A DNA stretch of 49,546 bases from Dinochytrium kinnereticum (Eukaryota > Chytridiomycota > Chytridiomycetes > Chytridiales > Chytridiaceae): contig JADGJT010000147.1 of NCBI GenBank assembly GCA_027604005.1, forward strand, positions 1,602 through 51,147. The letters run 5' to 3'. A program made the translations under genes and the position numbers. Below the pieces are notes generated by a model. It was given only the letters and a program-made list of their open reading frames with translations. It was not told where the DNA came from and searched no databases. This document shows positions 44,517 through 49,546 of the stretch, one piece after another. The first letter of the stretch is position 1, and each line of letters opens with the position of its first letter.

Positions 44517-46435
44517 ATGAGTCGTAACTCTGGTGCCGGGTCAAAGGCCCCTCGTCAAGAAGGGAAAATGATGACTCTGTCTAAACATGGTGGATATGAA
44601 GTACATACTCTCGCCCCGACGACTGAGATAAAGGAACAGGTTGAATTGGCTTTCATTGACTTCCACCCCCTTTTTTTGTTTTCCTTTCCTCCTATGTTTT
44701 GCATGCATTTACACATGTGATTCAATCATTACAGCAACAGCAAGGACGAGAGCATTGCGCGTTCTACACCAAAGTCGGAGCTTGTCGATATGGTGACCAG
44801 TGCGGCCGGGGCCACTTTCGCCCCGTTGGCGCCAAAGTCATCATGATACCCAACATGCATCAGGATCCACTTTTGATACCAATTGGCGGGTTAGAAGAGC
44901 TGAGTGACTCATTAGATGCCCCTGATGAAGAAGAGTTGCAGAAGCGGTTCGAGGAGTTTTTTGAGGACGCACATCCAGAATTTGCTGCTGTTGGCAAGAT
45001 TGTTCAGTTTAAAGTTTGTAGGAATATGGTGCCGCATCTCCGGGGAAACGTCTTTGTGCAGTACTCGACTGAGCAAGAGGCAGCTAAAGCTGTTGAAATA
45101 TTTGACGGCAGATTCTTTGGCGGGCGCCGGCTAAGTTGCGAGTTAGTGCCAGTGTCATCCTGGAAAACTGCGATTTGCGGGGTTTATGATCGAAGGAAGT
45201 GCCCTAAAGGCGATGCATGCAACTTTCTCCATGTCTTTAACAACCCGAAAAACATGTACCGTGAAGCAGACTTTGATTGGGAACCCCCGAAATGGGCACT
45301 GTCGGAGAAAGATAACGAACGCGAAAATGATCGAGAGAGTAGGGATGATTCTTCGAGGCAGGAAAAAGGCCAACCCTCCAGGCGACATTATGATGATCGT
45401 AGGCACAGTGGAAGTCGGGGTCGAGATTCGTACGAGACGGATAGACGACGGGGGACTGAAAATTACCTAGCTGGAGGACGCAGAGAACACTATAATGGCG
45501 ATGAAGACTACAGATCCAAAAGAAACAGATATGAAGAGGATTTGAAACTGCCATACAAAGATGATATACATGGGAATCGTTCTTCCAGAGATAGTGGCAA
45601 TCCTCGTCGTTTATCTGGAGATGCGACACAATTCAGAGATACTGCCTCCTCGCATCGAATTTCTTCAGGCAACAGATATTTGCATCCTCCTCCCGGAGAT
45701 GCTGATCCCAATCGGCGTTTGGGAGAAGACCTTCAGAAACGGGAGGACGACATAATAGACGGTAAGGCATTTTAATTTTATAGTCTCATCCCATTTTCTC
45801 CATCTCTTATTTCTTTATTTGTTTGCTGGACTCGTCGATTATTTTTCATGTTTTTATTACTTATTGATGCTTTGCAATTCAATCCTCTAGCTGGAGCCCG
45901 GAAACGTTCTCGGCATGTAGATCATACTGCACCTTCTCGAAACCATTCTCGCTCTCACCGTGATTCGGAAAAGGACCGTAAACGCGGTCGGGATGAAGAC
46001 AACTCGGATTACAGTGATTACAGTAGTGAGGAATCCCTATCACCTTCCTCTGAGGAAGACAGGAGGCGGCAGCATCGAAAAAGCAAGAGGAAAAGTTCAA
46101 AGCGGGATCGAAGGTCGTCGCGCCACATCGATGTCTTAGACGCAGGTTCGCCTGTTAAGCTGATTTCTGGGGATGTTTCTGGGGACGCCCTTAGTGATGC
46201 ATCGGATTCCTCTTCGCGGCACAGCCGACGAAAGAAGCACAAAAGCAAGAGCAAGAAACGCAAATCAAGGGATAACAGTCGCGAACTAGACAGCCGATCC
46301 AAAAAGTTAAAGCACAAATCCTCAGGACGGAAAAAGGAGAAGAAGAAGCGCTACGAAAGTTCTGAGAGCGACTTTAGTGACGAATACGATGAGTACCGGG
46401 GAAGGTCAAAAAGCCAAAAGCGCGAAGATGCGTAG
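44517..46435 (+). CDS. ZRSR2: ZRSR2/Urp-type splicing factor (CCCH-UHM-CCCH-RS)
   Basis: U2AF35-related nuclear protein that recognises the 3' splice site. In animals and plants it is needed for U12-type introns and acts also in U2-type splicing. Exons 44517-44639, 44735-45761, 45891-46435; 564 residues. CCCH finger 1 is C-x8-C-x5-C-x3-H (CAFYTKVGACRYGDQCGRGH). A UHM-type RRM follows (VGKIVQFKVCRNMVPHLRGN, VFVQYSTEQEAAKAVEIF) with the Arg-x-Phe-like GRFFGGR. CCCH finger 2 is C-x7-C-x5-C-x3-H (ICGVYDRRKCPKGDACNFLH). The FLHVFNNPKN run and the segment PEFAAVGK match ZRSR2 rather than U2AF1. The C-terminal ~300 residues are Arg/Ser/Asp/Lys-rich, an RS-like region. The N-terminus is much shorter than human ZRSR2 (about 45 residues before finger 1). 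Confidence 0.9.
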
Positions 46436-46581
46436 TAAAGTAGATTTTGGATATATGATATAAAGTGATTTCAAAAAAAAAGGTTTTATTCCTGCGCCGA
46501 TATTCAAACGCAAAGCAAGGGAGAATGAATCTCCAGGGAAGTCGATTATGAAATGCGCGAAGTCATGTTGAAGGTATGCAT

Positions 46582-47126
46582 CTATGGGGATGGGCTACTA
46601 CCTGGTACAGCCTGCTTTAAAGAATTAAGAGGGACCTCCAATGACCAATATGAACTTACTTGAGCCTGAAGCTGCCCTCTTTGCGCTGCCTCCTGGCTCA
46701 TAGCGAAATGCTCTCTCTCGATCTCCAAAGCAACAGGAAGTGCAATCAGTAGAGCACCAGTCGCCAAAACCCAAAGTCCCTTGCTTGCTGCATGCGCCCA
46801 TCCGAAACCACTCCGAATCGCCTGATCAGCAGCCAAGTACGCCGAGCGTCGCTTAGAATATGGGATAACATCTACAAGAGCATAAAGCCTCTCGTAGATA
46901 GATTCCGCAGCGAAAGAATCATCCTCATCATCGGACTCTGCATCGTCGTCGTACTCCTATGGACAAGTCAGCATCCCAAAAAAAGGCTTTCCCCTAGTAC
47001 ATCATTCCTGTCCTCGGCCTCGTCATCGGTGATATAGTCTTCATCCTTGTCATCCTCCACTAGAATAATCAGCAGAAATCCTTGATGCGAAGCCAAACCT
47101 GCCTGTAGTTCAACGAGTTCGACCAT
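46582..47126 (-). CDS. TOM22: Tom22, mitochondrial outer-membrane import receptor
   Basis: Central receptor and organiser of the TOM complex in the outer mitochondrial membrane. Exons: 47126-47099, 47059-47001, 46956-46660, 46614-46582; 138 residues. The N-terminal cytosolic part is strongly acidic (EDDKDEDYITDDEAEDRND, EYDDDAESDDEDD), as needed to bind presequences. The conserved ESIYERLYALVDVIPYSKR follows. Next come a Trp-containing segment (SGFGWAHAASKGLWVL) and one transmembrane helix (about 85-103; LATGALLIALPVALEIE) with its conserved Pro. A short intermembrane-space tail ends in PGSSPSP. Two of the introns are about 40 nt. It is convergent with the ZRSR2-like gene and divergent from USP39. 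Confidence 0.92.
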
Positions 47127-47171
47127 CGTTCAGTTTTGATGAGAAAATAGCAAAAAATAAAGTGGTACGGA
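47127..47171. promoter_or_regulatory. 45-nt divergent gap between TOM22 and USP39
   Basis: Only 45 nt separate the two start codons. Core promoters and 5' untranslated regions must therefore lie largely in the neighbouring coding sequence or be extremely short. The gap is A-rich. No element is assignable. This assumes both starts are right, and both match family N-termini. Confidence 0.45.
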
Positions 47172-49063
47172 ATGTCTGAACTTAGTGACGATGACCAGCC
47201 GAGGCTGCGGAAAAAGGTTAAACACGACGGACACAGTGGGTTGTTCCTCGACACCGTCAACCGATACATGCTTGACTTTGATTTTGAGAAGCTCTGCTCC
47301 GTCTCGCTCTCCAATTTGAATGTGTATGCTTGCTTGGTCTGCGGAAAATACTTCCAAGGTTGGTTTTACTTTTTTCTGTCCATTCATTTATTCAGGTCGT
47401 GGACCGACGTCTCATGCCTACTTTCATAGCGTGCATGAAGACCATCATGTATTCGTTAATTTGGAGTCGTTGAAGGTAATCATGCATTGCACGACCTAGA
47501 ATTTACTCATAACATCTAGGTATACATATTGCCAGATGGATATGAAGCTGTAGATGCCTCCCTCAATGACATCAAGGTAATCACACATTTTTATTATTTC
47601 TTACTATGTAGTTTGTGATAAGGCCAACTTTCACGGTGGGACAAATAGAGGCAATGGATAAAAGCATGCAATATTCTTACGATTTAAATAACAAGAGATA
47701 TCTACCTGGTTAGTTTCTAACTTGACCCTTCCATGCTGATACTTAATTTTCCTAAATAGGATTTGTTGGCCTGAACAATATTAAGGCGAATGACTACGTG
47801 AATGTTATTATACAAGCTCTGTCTCATATCAGGCCGTTGCGTGATTTTTTCCTAGCAAATGATAATTTGGCTGGGTCTGAGCTCGGTATGAAAGTGCTAA
47901 CACGTTTAATGTGATAACCTCATCACAGTGCGCCGATTCGGTACGCTTATTCGTAAAATTTGGAACCCAAGAGCTTTCAAAGGCCAGGTATCACCGCATG
48001 AGCTCCTTCAGGTATTCTACATCTTTTCGGATCTGAGACTAATGTTTTGGATGTAGGAAATTGCAAGTTCCTCCAAAAAAACATTCTTGCTTTCTGAGCA
48101 ATGCGATCCTATTCAGTTTTTATCATGGTTCTTAAATGCAATACATTTTGGATTGGGAGGATCTAAGAAAGCGAGTAGTAAGAAATTTAGCACCGCGAAT
48201 CACATTCAGCATTTACCAACCCTCTATTTTTTTGCTAAGGTATCATCCACGAGATCTTCCAAGGTGATCTAGAAGTCGAGGAACAAGATCTTTCGAATTT
48301 AAGCCGTTCGAGGCTGGCAGAGCGACCCAGTAATGATTTTTTCAAAGGAATAGGTAAGTACGTAAAATATTGACATGTCTGAATATTTTGCAGAGGTTAC
48401 GAAGAAAACCCTGCCTTTTTTATACTTGACGCTGGATCTACCCCCTCCGCCGCTATTTCAGGACGATGCCGAAAAGAATATTATCCCACAGGTATTATAT
48501 GCCTTAATTAATCTTCTCACCTATGTTAGGTACCTCTTACGGAGATTCTAGGGAAATTCAATGGATTCCAAATAATGGTTTACCGTTTCCTTTCGCTTAA
48601 TTTTTAATCGTATATAGGAGAACAATAATAGACTGACAAGAATGAAGTTGAAGAGACTGCCGAAATATCTAGCCTTCCACATCAAACGATTTACAAAGAA
48701 TAATTTCGCGATGGAAAAGAACCCGACAATCGTAAATTTCCCCTTAAAGAACTTGGATATGAGCGAATGTACTTAGTATTTCATGTTTTATCGTCCTTAT
48801 CGTTATTAGGTGTCCAAGATATTGGGGGAGCTCGATATGATCTTGTTGCAAATATCTGCCATGAAGGACGGCAAGGCCCGAAAAAAGGGACATACAAAAT
48901 TCATGTGGTGTCGAAAGGACGGGATCAGTGGTTTCAGTTGCAGGATCTTATCGTCGAAGAAATAGCGCCTCAGATGATTTTTCTCTCAGAATCGTATATC
49001 CAGGTTAAACATCTGCTTACTTTTATGACGTTGACCAGCTTAAAGATTTGGGAAAAGGCCTAA
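47172..49063 (+). CDS. SAD1: USP39/Sad1, tri-snRNP pseudo-deubiquitinase
   Basis: Stabilises the U4/U6.U5 tri-snRNP for spliceosome assembly. Exons: 47172-47358, 47396-47475, 47520-47576, 47612-47708, 47760-47885, 47929-48011, 48057-48177, 48240-48353, 48394-48491, 48530-48577, 48618-48768, 48810-49003, 49046-49063; 457 residues in 13 exons. A UBP zinc finger occupies about 20-110 (YACLVCGKYFQGRGPTSHAY, FHSVHEDHHVFVN). The USP fold begins with GFVGLNNIKANDYVNV, where the catalytic Cys of active enzymes is Asp, as in all USP39 proteins. Other marks are PKYLAFHIKRFTKNNF, EKNPTIVNFPLKNLD, YDLVANICHEG and PQMIFLSESYIQIW. There is no long RS-like N-terminus as in human USP39. The last exon is only 18 nt. 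Confidence 0.95.
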
Positions 49064-49546
49064 GCCGATAAAGCGTTCCGTTCTTCAATTATCTCGTCGT
49101 GTCTCCATAGACAGATTGTTAAGGTGTGCTACTAGTAGAAAAGATGTGGAGCTTGAAGTTATTCACTACTGCTTTGAGTTGAGGCATGGAATTGCTCACT
49201 GTCGAGCCCTTCAGCTGCTACACATCTGAAATTAGCTCCAGCCTCCCAGCATCGCGTTTTTTGGCTGCCAGTTATGAAGATCCTCAACTTACCGTTTTGG
49301 ACGGGAGAGAGATCTGCACTCAAAATAAACTTTAAACTTTTGAGCCGATAGAGAGTTTTCGCAAGCATGAAATTTGGAAATTTCAAGTTGAAAATTTTAG
49401 TTGAAATTTCGCAATTCAAAAGTTGTTTTGCAAACCTCCAACTCATATTTGATGATAGGCATGAAGGTTGTCATAGTAGAAAAGTGAGGGCGACATGGGA
49501 GATGCAGGCACACTTGGTGTTGTGCCGCACTCCCCATCACAAGAGG
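49064..49546. other. Right-edge spacer, possible end of a neighbouring gene
   Basis: Downstream of the USP39 stop codon. On the minus strand, a frame open from the window edge to about 49451 reads CDGECGTTPSVPASPMS then SPSLFYYDNLHAYHQ. It could be the C-terminal end of a gene continuing past the window. Another minus-strand open frame spans 49446-49159. Neither has a recognised domain, so no gene is called. Confidence 0.35.

Overview
This is a nuclear chromosome segment of a eukaryote, most likely an early-diverging fungus. I read the genes as many short exons joined by small GT-AG introns (mostly about 35-110 nt). The introns often carry a CTAAC, CTTAAC or CTGAAC branch-like motif 10-20 nt before the acceptor. 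Several products are fungal-type or conserved eukaryotic housekeeping proteins: Esa1, Opi10, Tom22, Pex12, Skp1, Bud20, Iba57 and a Gap1/Sar1-type RasGAP. Others are unusual for Dikarya: an R7-type RGS protein with a GGL region, a ZRSR2-type splicing factor and a 3,251-residue ASH-repeat protein. Together these suggest a chytrid-like or other non-Dikarya lineage. That placement is inference. No rRNA, tRNA, CRISPR array or bacterial feature was seen.

Layout. 1-9 kb is loosely packed and repeat-rich. It holds a DEP/DHEX/GGL/RGS protein, simple-repeat spacers, the pre-60S factor Bud20 and a zinc-finger protein with four alternating CCCH and CCHC modules, all on the minus strand. 9-19.4 kb is compact: an unrecognised 645-residue protein, the histone acetyltransferase Esa1, Iba57 (convergent with Esa1, 13 nt between stop codons), Pol delta subunit 4, Opi10/Hikeshi, mitochondrial bL36 and a BTB protein. 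19.4-22.5 kb is gene-poor and contains a decayed RecQ-like helicase. 22.6-27.8 kb holds a secreted M28 aminopeptidase, a one-TM SH3 protein and a doubtful RRM-like gene. 29-44.2 kb is a minus-strand run of the giant ASH-repeat protein, Pex12, RasGAP and Skp1, separated by only 59-135 nt. 44.5-49.1 kb holds ZRSR2-like, Tom22 and USP39/Sad1; Tom22 and USP39 diverge from a 45-nt gap.

Functional links. Two spliceosomal proteins (ZRSR2-like and USP39/Sad1) lie within 5 kb. Three mitochondrial proteins (Iba57, bL36m, Tom22) and one peroxisomal protein (Pex12) are scattered between them. RGS and RasGAP are both negative regulators of G-protein signalling but lie 40 kb apart. As usual in eukaryotes, most neighbours are functionally unrelated. 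Exon models were built by hand from reading-frame continuity, splice motifs and family alignment. Each recognised gene closes in frame, but none was tested against transcripts.
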